Below, one piece after another: positions 1 to 9,028 of a stretch of DNA of 55,628 bases. The notes beneath the pieces are model-generated. The model searched no databases. It was not told the DNA's origin and saw only the letters and a program-made list of their open reading frames with translations. The stretch comes from Candidatus Dormiibacterota bacterium. Lineage in GTDB: Bacteria; Chloroflexota; Dormibacteria; Aeolococcales; Aeolococcaceae. The stretch spans positions 38,769 through 94,396 of the forward strand of contig PKXZ01000020.1 in NCBI GenBank assembly GCA_003132525.1, read 5' to 3'. Both the position numbers and the translations under genes were made by a program. The stretch's first letter is position 1. Every line of letters starts with the position of its first letter.

Positions 1-1808
1 GCCTTGATCAGGCCGGTGATGATGTCGGCCGATGGGCGCTGGGTGGCGACGATGAGGTGCAGACCGACCGCACGCGCGAGCTGCGCGATCCGGCAGATGA
101 GGTCCTCGATCTCTCCCGCCGCGACCATCATCAGGTCGGCGAGCTCATCGATGACGATGACGATGTACGGCAGTGGGGCCACGCCGAGCGTCGGGGCCTT
201 CTCGTTGAACGCGACGATGTTGCGGGCGGCGTGGGATGCGAAGAGCTTGTAGCGCTCCTCCATCTCCTTCACCGCCCAGCGCAGTGACGCCACCGCGGCC
301 TCCGGTTCCACCACGACCGGCACCAGCAGGTGGGGCAGATCGGCAAAGTTGGACAGCTCGACCCGTTTGGGGTCGATGAGGATCATCTTCAGCTGCGCCG
401 GCGTGGCCTGCAGCAGGAAGCCGCCCAGGACCGCGTTGATGCACACCGACTTGCCGCTGCCAGTCGCACCGGCGATGAGCAGGTGGGGCATGCGCGTGAG
501 GTCGCCGATCACCGGGTGCCCGCTGACGTCGGCGCCGAGCGCGACGCTCAGCTTGTTGCGCCGATCGGTGAACGCCGGCGACTCGATCGTCTCTTTCAGG
601 CTCACCAGCTGCGCCGCCTTGTTGGGCACCTCGACGCCGATCGCGGATTTGCCGGGGATGAAGGGCTGGATGCGGATCGGCGCGGCCAGCGCCAGGGCGA
701 GGTCCGTCTGATATCCGAGGATGCGACGCACCGGGACGCCCACCGCCGGCTGCAGCTCGTACTGGGTGACGGTCGGTCCGCTGTTGGCCCCGACAATCCG
801 GGTCTCGATGCCGAACGACTGCAGGGTGCTCACGATCTTGTCACCTGTGGCACGAACCTCGGCGGCGAGGCGCTCGCGCTTGCCGGTGATCGTGTCCAGC
901 AGCTCGACGCCCGGCAGCACCCAGACCTTCTCCGGCTCGTCGCTGATCATCGCGGCATGGGCGAGCCCGACCTCGGGAACCGGGCCGATCACTGCCGGCA
1001 GCGCGTCGCCGGGCACTGCCGGGACGCCTTCGAACTCGCGAGTGAAACCGTGCTCGCCAAGGTCCTCACCGGTCGCCTGCGGTTCCTCGGGATCGAGGAA
1101 CGCCGTGGCCGGCGGGACGATCTTGGGGGCATCGAACGGCAGCACCATGGGGACGCCGGTCAGCTCCGCGGCCGGCTCTGGGACGGGCGCCGGGAAGACG
1201 CGCGGGCGGCCGGAGGCGCTGGCGGCCCGGTCGCGGCGCAGCCCCTCGCTCTCGGCGGCGAACCAGTGCGCGAGCGCCCTGACCACGGTTCCGGTGCGGA
1301 GGTCGGTGGCCAGGATGACCCCGAGGAAGGCGACGACGACCAGTGCGGCGCCCGCGCCCGCGCCGCCGAGCACTCGCTCGACGCCCGACCCGATCGAACG
1401 CCCGAGCGCACCCGCGTCACCGCCGGTCATGCCGATCAGCCCGAGCAGCGCGACCATCGCGATGGCACTCCCGAGGGCGGCGAGCGTGCCGGCTCGCCAC
1501 TCGGGGGACACGCACAGACGCGTGCCGGTGAGGATGAGCCCGGCGACGCCAAGCCAGGCACCGACCCCGAAGGCCGTGAAGAGCCCGTCGTGCACCGGCC
1601 CCGCCACCGCTCCACCCCCCGGCAGGATCAGGACGGCCCCAAGGATCACGCCGGCCCCGATGGCCCCGATCCCGGTCAGCTCACGACGGAGATCGCGGTG
1701 CAGCAGCGGAGGGCGCGACGGCGATGCGGCGCGCGACCGCGAGCGCGCCGCTGGACGCCGCGACGGCGTGCGCTTGCGCGTGGGACGGGTTGGGGCGGAG
1801 CGAGCCAT
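1..1808 (-). CDS. ftsK: FtsK/SpoIIIE DNA translocase, C-terminus beyond the window
   Basis: Membrane-anchored ATPase that pumps chromosomal DNA through the division septum. About 602 residues are visible. A basic, Arg/Ser-rich start is followed by hydrophobic membrane segments (roughly residues 35-145), a linker, and the motor domain. The Walker A motif GATGSGKS lies at about residues 447-454 (bases 447-470) and a Walker B-like VIVIDELADLM at about 548-558. The gamma DNA-reading domain, if present, lies past the left edge. The ATG at 1808 gives the basic N-terminus usual before the first membrane helix; no strong ribosome binding site is visible. The 192-nt gap to rnjA suggests a separate promoter, and a -10-like TAGTAT lies within it. 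FtsK next to rnjA is a common order in Gram-positive-type bacteria. Confidence 0.95.
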   Translation of the reverse strand, partial: MARSAPTRPTRKRTPSRRPAARSRSRAASPSRPPLLHRDLRRELTGIGAIGAGVILGAVLILPGGGAVAGPVHDGLFTAFGVGAWLGVAGLILTGTRLCVSPEWRAGTLAALGSAIAMVALLGLIGMTGGDAGALGRSIGSGVERVLGGAGAGAALVVVAFLGVILATDLRTGTVVRALAHWFAAESEGLRRDRAASASGRPRVFPAPVPEPAAELTGVPMVLPFDAPKIVPPATAFLDPEEPQATGEDLGEHGFTREFEGVPAVPGDALPAVIGPVPEVGLAHAAMISDEPEKVWVLPGVELLDTITGKRERLAAEVRATGDKIVSTLQSFGIETRIVGANSGPTVTQYELQPAVGVPVRRILGYQTDLALALAAPIRIQPFIPGKSAIGVEVPNKAAQLVSLKETIESPAFTDRRNKLSVALGADVSGHPVIGDLTRMPHLLIAGATGSGKSVCINAVLGGFLLQATPAQLKMILIDPKRVELSNFADLPHLLVPVVVEPEAAVASLRWAVKEMEERYKLFASHAARNIVAFNEKAPTLGVAPLPYIVIVIDELADLMMVAAGEIEDLICRIAQLARAVGLHLIVATQRPSADIITGLIK

Positions 1809-2000
1809 TCGTGAACTCGATGTGGAACGCGTGGAAGACGGGCTACCGAGGCCCCTGGATCGGGCCCGATGCTATCAGCAAATCGGCCTCCGCAAATGCG
1901 GCGGCGCGTGCTGCTGCCCACGGGGTGACGAGGCGGCGCTTGGCGAACATCCGTGCCTATACTACACGAATGTGTTGTCGTGGAGACTTGCTCCCGGGGT

Positions 2001-3668
2001 TCAGACCTCGGTGACCAGGGGCAGGATCAGCGGCCGCCGCTTGGTCTTCTTGTAGAGGAATCGCGAGAGACCCTCGTGGATCGCGCCCTGCCAGGCGTTG
2101 TATCCGGCATCCGGAGTGAGCCGGGACACGAGTGACAGGACGTGCTCGCGCGCCTCGTCGAAGAGCGCGTCGGCATCGTCGGCGACGAACCCGCGTGACA
2201 CCAGGTCGGGACCCGCGACCACCGCGCCGCTGGACCGTTCGACGGTCAGCACCACGAGGATCACCCCGTCCTGGGCGAGCTGCTGCCGGTCGCGGAAGAC
2301 GACGTCGCCGGCCTCCTCGATGCTGAGACCGTCGACATAGACGTATCCGGTTCGCACCCGCTCTCCGGTGGGTCGGACGCCGTGCTCGTCGAGCGCGATC
2401 ACCGTGCCGTTGTCGATTGCCAGGACGCGCTCGGCGGGGATGCCGACAGATCGGGCCAGGGCGGCGTGGAGGGCGAGATGCCGGTACTCGCCGTGCACGG
2501 GGATGAAGTACCGCGGCCGGGTGAGCGTGAGCAGCAGCTTGAGCTCCTCGCGGCTCGCGTGGCCGGAGGCGTGCACCCCATGCCGGGAGGAGTTGAAGAC
2601 CCGCGCTCCGCGCCGATACAGGTTGTTGATCGTCCGGTGCACCGATTCCTCGTTGCCGGGGATGGGATTCGCGCTGATCACGACGGTGTCCGCCTCGCGC
2701 AGGCTGACCATCCGATGCTCGCCCGCGGCGATGCGCACCAGCGCCGACAACGGCTCTCCCTGCGCGCCGGTGCAGAGAATTGCCAGCTCGTTGTCGGGAA
2801 TGTGTTCGTGCTCTTTCGGGGTCACGAACACGCCCGGCGGGACATGCAGATATCCCAGCTCCTCGGCGACCTTGATGTTCTTGAGCATCGAACGGCCGAC
2901 GATGAAGCAGCGCCGTCCGCACGCCTGCGCCGCGTTGATCGCCTGCTGCAGACGCGAGATGTTCGACGCGAAGGTCGCCATCAGGATGCGCCCCTGCGCC
3001 GCTGCGAAGATCGGCGCGAGTCCCTCGCCGACACTGCGCTCGCTCGGGGTCGTGCCCTCCTGTTCGGCGTTGGTGCTGTCACTCAGGAGCAGGAGCACAC
3101 CCTCGTCACCGATGCGCGCGAGTCGCGCGAGGTCGGGCGGCTCCCCCTGCACCGGCGTGCTGTCGATCTTGAAGTCGCCCGAATGCACGATGACGCCGGC
3201 GGGAGTCCGTACCACCAGTGCGCACGCGTCCGGAATCGAGTGGGTCGCGTGCACCCACTCCACGTCGAAGCATCCCAGCGTGCGCGTGTCGCCGGCTCGC
3301 ACCGTGTGCAGCTCGGTGGTCTCGATGAGGCCGTGCTCGCGCAGCTTGTTGCGCAGGAACCCGAGCGTCAGCGCGGTGCCGTACACCGGCACGGGAAGGC
3401 GCGGGAGCACGTAGGGGAGCGCGCCGATGTGGTCCTCGTGTCCGTGGGTCAGGACGATGCCGCGAATATTGGCGACGCGATCCTGCAACCACATGATGTC
3501 CGGGATCACCAGGTCGACGCCGAGCATCTCCTGCTCCGGGAACATCAGGCCGGTGTCGATGACCACGATGTCGTCGCCGCAGCTGAGCGCGAGCATGTTG
3601 CGACCGATCTCGCCGAGTCCGCCGAGCGGGATCAGGGTCAGCTGAGCCGACCCGGGTACCTCCGTCAA
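2001..3668 (-). CDS. rnjA: Ribonuclease J
   Basis: Metallo-beta-lactamase/beta-CASP ribonuclease with 5'-3' exonuclease and endonuclease activity in mRNA turnover and rRNA maturation. It is 555 aa, the usual family length. The zinc motif LTHGHEDHIGALPY is at residues 72-85 (HxHxDH at 75-80), and GDFKID and SDSTNAEQEG follow as in RNase J. The start is TTG at 3668, overlapping the TGA of udg (TTGA), so translation is probably coupled. Encoded in one cluster with pnp, it places two major RNA-decay nucleases together. No second RNase J paralogue is present in the window. Confidence 0.96.
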   Translation of the reverse strand: MTEVPGSAQLTLIPLGGLGEIGRNMLALSCGDDIVVIDTGLMFPEQEMLGVDLVIPDIMWLQDRVANIRGIVLTHGHEDHIGALPYVLPRLPVPVYGTALTLGFLRNKLREHGLIETTELHTVRAGDTRTLGCFDVEWVHATHSIPDACALVVRTPAGVIVHSGDFKIDSTPVQGEPPDLARLARIGDEGVLLLLSDSTNAEQEGTTPSERSVGEGLAPIFAAAQGRILMATFASNISRLQQAINAAQACGRRCFIVGRSMLKNIKVAEELGYLHVPPGVFVTPKEHEHIPDNELAILCTGAQGEPLSALVRIAAGEHRMVSLREADTVVISANPIPGNEESVHRTINNLYRRGARVFNSSRHGVHASGHASREELKLLLTLTRPRYFIPVHGEYRHLALHAALARSVGIPAERVLAIDNGTVIALDEHGVRPTGERVRTGYVYVDGLSIEEAGDVVFRDRQQLAQDGVILVVLTVERSSGAVVAGPDLVSRGFVADDADALFDEAREHVLSLVSRLTPDAGYNAWQGAIHEGLSRFLYKKTKRRPLILPLVTEV

Positions 3669-4321
3669 AAGAGATCCATCTGGTCGCCGCCGGGGACAGC
3701 CGCGACCTTGCGCATCTCGGACGCCGAAGCACCGCCCGCACGGCGCGCTCGCGCGGCCTCGGCGTCAGCGAGGTAGCCGCGGACGCGGCGCATGTCGGAT
3801 TCGAGCGTCTCCTTCAGCCCGCCGTTGTAGAGCGCGGCCGCAGGGTGGAACAGCGGAACGTAGACCCGGTCGTCACGACGAACCCGTTCGCCATGCAGGC
3901 GCGAGATGCTGCCGGCATCGGGAAGGAGTCGCTGCAGCGCATGGCGCCCGAGCAGGAGGATGACGTCGGGCTGGAGCAGCGCGATCTGCTCATCGAGGAA
4001 GTGGCTGCACGCTTCGACCTCGAGCGGTTCGGGATCGCGATTGCGCGGCGGCCGGCACTTCACGATGTTGGTGATGTAGATGTCGCGCCGGTCGAGCCCC
4101 ACCGATTCCAGCAGGCTGGTCAGCAGGCGGCCTGCCGCGCCGACAAACGGTTTGCCCTCGCGGTCCTCGTTCTCACCGGGGGCCTCCCCGACCGCCATCA
4201 CACGCGCGGTCACCGGCCCGTAGCCGGGAACCGCCTGGGTGCGAGTGAGGTGCAGGGGGCACGCGGTGCATTCGCGTACGCGCCCGTGGAGCTCGAGGAC
4301 CTCGTCGGTCGTCGCCACCAT
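3665..4321 (-). CDS. Family 4 uracil-DNA glycosylase (iron-sulfur type)
   Basis: Removes uracil from DNA to start base-excision repair after cytosine deamination. It has 218 aa. The family-4 motif GEAPGENED lies at about residues 45-53 and FHPAAALYN at about 158-166 carries the second active-site loop. Four cysteines (C18, C21, C89, C105) match the [4Fe-4S] ligands of UdgA-type enzymes. The ATG is at 4321; the stop overlaps the TTG of rnjA. asd lies 52 nt upstream. A thermostable-type UDG in this position is frequent in Chloroflexota and Deinococcota, though that is only weak evidence on taxonomy. Confidence 0.92.
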   Translation of the reverse strand: MVATTDEVLELHGRVRECTACPLHLTRTQAVPGYGPVTARVMAVGEAPGENEDREGKPFVGAAGRLLTSLLESVGLDRRDIYITNIVKCRPPRNRDPEPLEVEACSHFLDEQIALLQPDVILLLGRHALQRLLPDAGSISRLHGERVRRDDRVYVPLFHPAAALYNGGLKETLESDMRRVRGYLADAEAARARRAGGASASEMRKVAAVPGGDQMDLF

Positions 4322-4373
4322 TGGCGGAGTTTAGTGCACGGCGCGGGGCGTCTTTTGGCGATCCACGAGGTGC

Positions 4374-5384
4374 TCAGCGGTCGCGGAGCAAGAGCTCCGC
4401 CACCTGCACCGCGTTGGTCGCCGCACCCTTGCGCAGGTTGTCGGCGCTGAAGAAGAGCGCGATACCGTTGTCGGTCCCGGCATCGCGGCGGATCCGCCCC
4501 ACCTGGACGTCGTCGCTGCCGGCGACCGCCCGGGGCATCGGGTATCGCTGCGCCGTCGGGTCGTCGACGACCATGACTCCGGGCGAGTCGCGCAACAGCG
4601 CGCGCAGGTCGTCGGGATCCGCATCGGCGTCGAGCTCGACCCACACGGCGGCGCTGTGTCCAACGATCACCGGGACGCGCACGGTGGTGACGCTCATGCG
4701 CAGGCTCGGAGCGTCGAGGACGCGACGTGTCTCGGCGATCACCTTGACCTCCTCCTCGGTGTCGGCGCCCTGCATGGTCCAGCCGCCCGGGATCACGTTG
4801 CCATGGAGCACGTGCGGGTACGCGTTCGCTGCCGGGGTGGATCCAGCTGCATCGGCGCGCATCTGGGTGTCGAGCTCGTCCGCGAGTCCGGTGCCCGCCC
4901 CGGAGGCGGCCTGATACGTCGCCACCGTGACGTGGCGAAGGCCGTAGGCGCGCTGCAGCGGCGCGAGCACGATGGTGAGCGGAATCGCGACGCAATTGGG
5001 GTTGGCCACGATGCCCCGGTGCTCCGAGAGCCGGTTTGCGTTCACCTCGGGAACGATCAGCGGCACAGCGGGATCCATGCGGTACGCGCTCGACTTGTCG
5101 ACCGCGATCCCGCCCGCGTCGGCGACTCCCGGCGCGTGGCGCCGCGATGTCCCAGCGCCGGCGGCGAAGAACACGATGTCGGCACCGCGCAGCGCGTCAC
5201 CGCTCAGCTCACGCACCTCAGTGTCGCCGAGGTACGTGCGCACCCGCCGGCCCGCGCTTCGCGGGCTGGCGTACAGCTCGAGCGCGGACGCCGGGAAGGC
5301 GCGCTCACCGAGGATGCGCACGAGCGTGCCGCCGGCGGCGCCGGTGGCACCGACGACGGCGACCGCCGGCCGGTCAGACGGCAC
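4374..5384 (-). CDS. asd: Aspartate-semialdehyde dehydrogenase
   Basis: Reduces L-aspartyl-4-phosphate to aspartate semialdehyde with NADPH, the branch point toward lysine/diaminopimelate, threonine and methionine. It has 336 aa. The nucleotide-binding VVGATGAAGG is at residues 10-19, the catalytic cysteine is in NPNC (C131), and ATYQAASGAGTG and VRVPVIVGHSA are family signatures. The start is GTG at 5384, 11 nt after the pnp stop. It is the only amino-acid biosynthesis gene in the cluster and probably travels with pnp-udg-rnjA as one transcript. Confidence 0.95.
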   Translation of the reverse strand: MPSDRPAVAVVGATGAAGGTLVRILGERAFPASALELYASPRSAGRRVRTYLGDTEVRELSGDALRGADIVFFAAGAGTSRRHAPGVADAGGIAVDKSSAYRMDPAVPLIVPEVNANRLSEHRGIVANPNCVAIPLTIVLAPLQRAYGLRHVTVATYQAASGAGTGLADELDTQMRADAAGSTPAANAYPHVLHGNVIPGGWTMQGADTEEEVKVIAETRRVLDAPSLRMSVTTVRVPVIVGHSAAVWVELDADADPDDLRALLRDSPGVMVVDDPTAQRYPMPRAVAGSDDVQVGRIRRDAGTDNGIALFFSADNLRKGAATNAVQVAELLLRDR

Positions 5385-5395
5385 CGGGTCGGCCC

Positions 5396-7546
5396 CTATG
5401 CGCGCCCGCCGGCGCCGTTGCCGCCGGCTTCCTGCTGCCTGGAGAGCTCGCGGATCGCCTCACGCCTCGAGAGGTTGACGCGTCCACGATCATCGACCTC
5501 GATGACCTTGACCATGATCTCGTCGCCGATGTTGACGACATCCTCGACCTTGTCGACATGGTGCTCGGCGAGCTGCCCGATCCTGACCAGTCCCTCTTTC
5601 TTCGGCATGATCTCGACGAAGGCGCCGAAGCCCATGAGGCGGGACACCTTGCCCTTGTAGATCTTGCCGATCTCGATGTCGTCGGTCAGGTCATGGATCA
5701 TCGCCACCGCCTGCTCGCGTGACGCGGCGTTGGCGGACGCGATGAACACGCGCCCGTCGTCTTCCACGTCGATCTGAGCGCCGGTCTCCTCGACGATCTT
5801 GCGGATCATCTTGCCGCCTGGGCCGATGACGTCGCGGATCTTGTCGGGGTTGATGTTGATCACCTCGATGCGCGGTGCCCATGGGCTCAACTCGGGTCGC
5901 GGCGCGGAGAGCGTCTCGGCCATCTTGCCGAGGATGTGCATGCGGCCGGCGCGAGCCTGCTCGAGCGCACGCTCCATGAGGTCCCAGCTGAGGCCGCTGA
6001 TCTTGCAGTCCATCTGGAGCGCGGTGATCCCGGTGGCCGAGCCGGCAACCTTGAAGTCCATGTCGCCGAGCGCATCCTCCATCCCCTGGATGTCACTGAG
6101 GATCGCGGCATGCTCGGCACCGTCGTCGGTGATCAGTCCCATGGCGATACCGGCCACAGGAGCGATCAGCGGAACGCCCGCGTCCATCAGCGCGAGGCAT
6201 GAGCCGCACACCGATGCCATCGATGTCGAGCCGTTGCTCGAGAGGATCTCGGTCACGATGCGGATGACGTAGGGGAACTTCTCCTCCTCCGGCATCACGT
6301 TGTGCACTGCCCGCTCGGCGAGCGCACCATGGCCGATCTCGCGGCGGCCGGGTGAACGCAGCGGTCGTGCCTCCCCCACCGAGTACGGCGGGAAGTTGTA
6401 CTGGTGCATGAACCGCTTGAACTGCTCGAGTCCGATCCCGTCGATTTTCTGCTGATCCTGTCCAGAACCGATGGTGACCACCGAGAGCGCCTGGGTCTGC
6501 CCGCGCGTGAAGAGCGCCGATCCGTGAGTGCGCGGCAGGACGCCGACCTCGCACCAGATGGGCCGGATCTCGTCGGTGCGGCGACCGTCGGGGCGGATGC
6601 CCTCGTTGAGGATCGCCGCACGCACGGCTTTCTTGACCTCGGACTCGTACGCCTTGCCGATGTCCGATCGCGCCTCGGGGAACCGATCCTCGAGCGACGA
6701 CACCGTCTCCGCCTGGAGCTGATCGATCGCCGCCTCACGCGACGCTTTGTCGGGGTTGCGCGCGGCGCTGCCGACCCGGTCGGCGACGAAGTCGTGCACG
6801 GCCGCGGTGATGTCCGGCGAGACCTTCTGCGACGGGTAGCTCATGGTGGGCTTGCCGATCGCGTCATGGAGACCGCGCTGGAACTCCACGAGCTTGCGGA
6901 TCTCGTCGTGGGCCATGCGCAGCGCCTGGAGCATGACCTGCTCGGAAATCTGATGCGCGCCGGCCTCGACCATGACGATTGCGTCCCACGTGCCCGCGAC
7001 GATGAGGTCGAGCGCGGACTCATTGATTTGCGTCAGCGTTGGGTTGAGGAGCAGCTGTCCGTCGAGCATGCCGACCCGGACGCACGCGACCGGCCCGCCG
7101 TGCGGGATCCCGCTGATCTGCAGCGCGCATGACGCGCCGGTGACCGCGAGCGTCGCGGGATCCTGCTCCTGATCGCTGCTCAGCACGGTCGCGACGATCT
7201 GCACGTCGTTGCGGAAGTCCTTGGGGAAGAGCGGCCGCATGGGGCGGTCGATCATCCGGCTCGTGATCGTCGCGGCCTCGCTCGGCCTGCCCTCGCGGCG
7301 GGGAAACGATCCCGGGATGCGTCCGACGGCGTAGAGCTTCTCCTCGTAGTCGCATGTGAGCGGGAAGAAGTCGATGCCCTCTCGCGGCGCCTTGGATGCG
7401 ACCGCGGTGACGAGCAACGCGGTGTCGCCGACGCGCAGCATGACGGCGCCGTTTGCCTGCTCCGCGACGTACCCGGTCTCGACGATCAGGCGCTTGCCGC
7501 AGAAGTCCGTTTCAAATGTTTTCTTGAGATTTTCAGGGATGGCCAC
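5396..7546 (-). CDS. pnp: Polynucleotide phosphorylase
   Basis: 3'-5' phosphorolytic exoribonuclease and polymerase in RNA decay and quality control; works as a trimer. It is 716 aa with two RNase PH-like cores (about 1-220 and 310-540), an alpha-helical linker, a KH domain (VIGPGGKMIRKI at about 572-583) and a C-terminal S1 domain (VSRLMGFGAFVEI region, about 625-690). The start is GTG at 7546, preceded by AGGAG (CCAGGAGACACGC). It is separated from rpsO by 235 nt containing a long stem-loop, which suggests post-transcriptional control of pnp. Confidence 0.97.
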   Translation of the reverse strand: MAIPENLKKTFETDFCGKRLIVETGYVAEQANGAVMLRVGDTALLVTAVASKAPREGIDFFPLTCDYEEKLYAVGRIPGSFPRREGRPSEAATITSRMIDRPMRPLFPKDFRNDVQIVATVLSSDQEQDPATLAVTGASCALQISGIPHGGPVACVRVGMLDGQLLLNPTLTQINESALDLIVAGTWDAIVMVEAGAHQISEQVMLQALRMAHDEIRKLVEFQRGLHDAIGKPTMSYPSQKVSPDITAAVHDFVADRVGSAARNPDKASREAAIDQLQAETVSSLEDRFPEARSDIGKAYESEVKKAVRAAILNEGIRPDGRRTDEIRPIWCEVGVLPRTHGSALFTRGQTQALSVVTIGSGQDQQKIDGIGLEQFKRFMHQYNFPPYSVGEARPLRSPGRREIGHGALAERAVHNVMPEEEKFPYVIRIVTEILSSNGSTSMASVCGSCLALMDAGVPLIAPVAGIAMGLITDDGAEHAAILSDIQGMEDALGDMDFKVAGSATGITALQMDCKISGLSWDLMERALEQARAGRMHILGKMAETLSAPRPELSPWAPRIEVININPDKIRDVIGPGGKMIRKIVEETGAQIDVEDDGRVFIASANAASREQAVAMIHDLTDDIEIGKIYKGKVSRLMGFGAFVEIMPKKEGLVRIGQLAEHHVDKVEDVVNIGDEIMVKVIEVDDRGRVNLSRREAIRELSRQQEAGGNGAGGRA

Positions 7547-7605
7547 GCGTGTCTCCTGGTGATGACCTGCGCCGGAATAGATCCGCTTCGCCGCGCTCTC
7601 CAGGA

Positions 7606-7693
7606 GTGAGGTGTTGGGGACTGGGCATCAGGGCGTGCGGCTCGCGCTGCAGCTGCGGCACCGCTTCCTGATACACGGACCCCAACGTCTCAC
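7606..7693 (-). promoter_or_regulatory. rpsO-pnp intercistronic stem-loop
   Basis: In the minus-strand transcript, GUGAG-AC-GUUGGGG (complement of 7680-7693) pairs with CCCCAAC-AC-CUCAC (7606-7619): 5 bp, a 2x2 internal loop and 7 bp. A partly paired 7x7 segment leads to a second helix, AUCAGG/CCUGAU (7667-7672 with 7627-7632), and a GC-rich apical region contains GCGG/CCGC. In E. coli a hairpin between rpsO and pnp is cut by RNase III and mediates PNPase autoregulation; this structure sits in the same place. Function here is inferred from position and structure. Confidence 0.65.
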
Positions 7694-7781
7694 CTGTGAG
7701 TGCGACGTCGCCGGAAGGTGCCGGCACCGGGTCGGTTGATGGTGTGTGTTGCTTGGGTCTGATTTGTGGTCGCGACTGACA

Positions 7782-8048
7782 CTATCGGCGCAGACCGAGG
7801 CGCCCGATCAGTGCGCGATAGCGCTCGACGTCAGTCCCCGACAGGTAGTCGAGCAACCGGCGGCGCTGGCCGACGAGTTTGAGCAACCCGCGGCGCGACG
7901 CGTGGTCTTTGGGGTGATCGCGAAGGTGTTCGGTGAGCGAGCTGATACGTTCAGACAGCACAGCCACCTGGACCTCCGTGGAGCCGGTGTCCGTTTCGTG
8001 GCGCCGATGCTCCGCGATTATCTCGGATTTGGATCTGACGATTGGCAC
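7782..8048 (-). CDS. rpsO: 30S ribosomal protein S15
   Basis: Binds the central domain of 16S rRNA early in 30S assembly. With the GTG at 8048 the protein is 88 aa, the normal S15 length, and has the family signature [18 protein letters not shown] plus [25 protein letters not shown]. The open frame extends further upstream, but that part overlaps dagK and looks unlike S15. A TTG at 8063 (93 aa, 2 nt beyond the dagK stop) is the main alternative start. Neither start has a strong ribosome binding site, so coupling to dagK is likely. Confidence 0.93.
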   Translation of the reverse strand: MPIVRSKSEIIAEHRRHETDTGSTEVQVAVLSERISSLTEHLRDHPKDHASRRGLLKLVGQRRRLLDYLSGTDVERYRALIGRLGLRR

Positions 8049-8065
8049 GATTGTTCGCCGCAAGT

Positions 8066-9028
8066 CTAACAGGAGATCATCGGAGAGCGGCCTTCCCCTC
8101 GCTGCGGGGCGCAGATGTTGATCGCGGCGGGGAGGCATGTCAGCGTCGCGGGCGTGGTCCCAACCTGCTCTCCCTCGACGTCGAAGAGCATCGGAGCACC
8201 ATCGCACGCCACGCGCACCACGCGACCGCGATACACCTCCACCTCGCGCCGAGCGACGTGCCGCCCTCGGTACAGCGACGGGATCCCGGTGAGAACTCGC
8301 GTCCTCCCGGTCTCGGCGATGACGACCACGTCGAAGCGGCCGCCGTCAAGCTCGGCGCCCGGTGCGACGTGCATCCCGCCGCCGAAATACTGTCCATTGG
8401 CGACGACGACGCTGCGCACGTCGCGCTCGATCCGGACTCCGTCGACATCGATGCGCGCGCGACGTGGCGCGTAATTCCACAACGTCACGATCGACGCGGC
8501 CAGAAAGACGGCGGTCCCGCGCGGGCCGGATGCCTTGTGGGCGCTGCGATTCACGCGGGCGACCACCTCGCCGCCCATCCCGCAGTCCGCGATGTTGACG
8601 AAGAACCTGTGGTCACCGCTGGCGAAATCGACGCGACCGGCGTCGATCCGGCGCCGGGAACCCGACGCGATCAGCGCCGCCGCCGCGTCCAGGCGTGCGG
8701 GGATGCCGGCCGCCCTTCGGAAATCGCCGCCGGTACCGCTCGGCAGGACCCCGAGCACGGCATCGGGTTCGATCGGGCTCCCCCCGGCGTCGAAGAATCC
8801 GTTGACCACCTCGTTGAGCGTGCCGTCACCGCCGGCCACCAGGATGGTGCGGTACCCCTGGGCCAGCGCTGAGCGGACCGCGGCGGTCGCGTCACCTGGC
8901 CTGGTGGTGCGATGGAGGTCGAACCCGATGCCGACCGAGCGAAGGGCGCTCGCGATCGCCGGCCCGTTGCGACGCGTTCTGCCCCCGGCGCTGGCCGGGT
9001 TCATCACCAGGAAGGCGCCGGTGGTCAC
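8066..9028 (-). CDS. Diacylglycerol/lipid kinase family protein (DagK/YegS-like)
   Basis: ATP-dependent lipid kinase, probably acting on diacylglycerol or sphingoid-like lipids at the membrane. It is 320 aa with the catalytic-domain signature [12 protein letters not shown] at about residues 68-79 and NPASAGGR near the N-terminus. The ATG at 9028 overlaps the ribF stop (ATGA). A lipid kinase between ribF and rpsO is unusual and may only reflect shared transcription. Substrate cannot be read from the sequence. Confidence 0.88.
   Translation of the reverse strand: MTTGAFLVMNPASAGGRTRRNGPAIASALRSVGIGFDLHRTTRPGDATAAVRSALAQGYRTILVAGGDGTLNEVVNGFFDAGGSPIEPDAVLGVLPSGTGGDFRRAAGIPARLDAAAALIASGSRRRIDAGRVDFASGDHRFFVNIADCGMGGEVVARVNRSAHKASGPRGTAVFLAASIVTLWNYAPRRARIDVDGVRIERDVRSVVVANGQYFGGGMHVAPGAELDGGRFDVVVIAETGRTRVLTGIPSLYRGRHVARREVEVYRGRVVRVACDGAPMLFDVEGEQVGTTPATLTCLPAAINICAPQRGEGRSPMISC

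Noticed and set aside
330-2055. Long plus-strand open frames (494 and 444 codons) over ftsK and rnjA
   Set aside because: They are antisense shadows of ftsK caused by GC-rich codon usage; low-complexity Arg/Ala/Asp composition and no domain.
7533-7727. 64-codon minus-strand frame between rpsO and pnp
   Set aside because: It overlaps the pnp start, has no strong start signal and coincides with the stem-loop; composition is explained by RNA structure.
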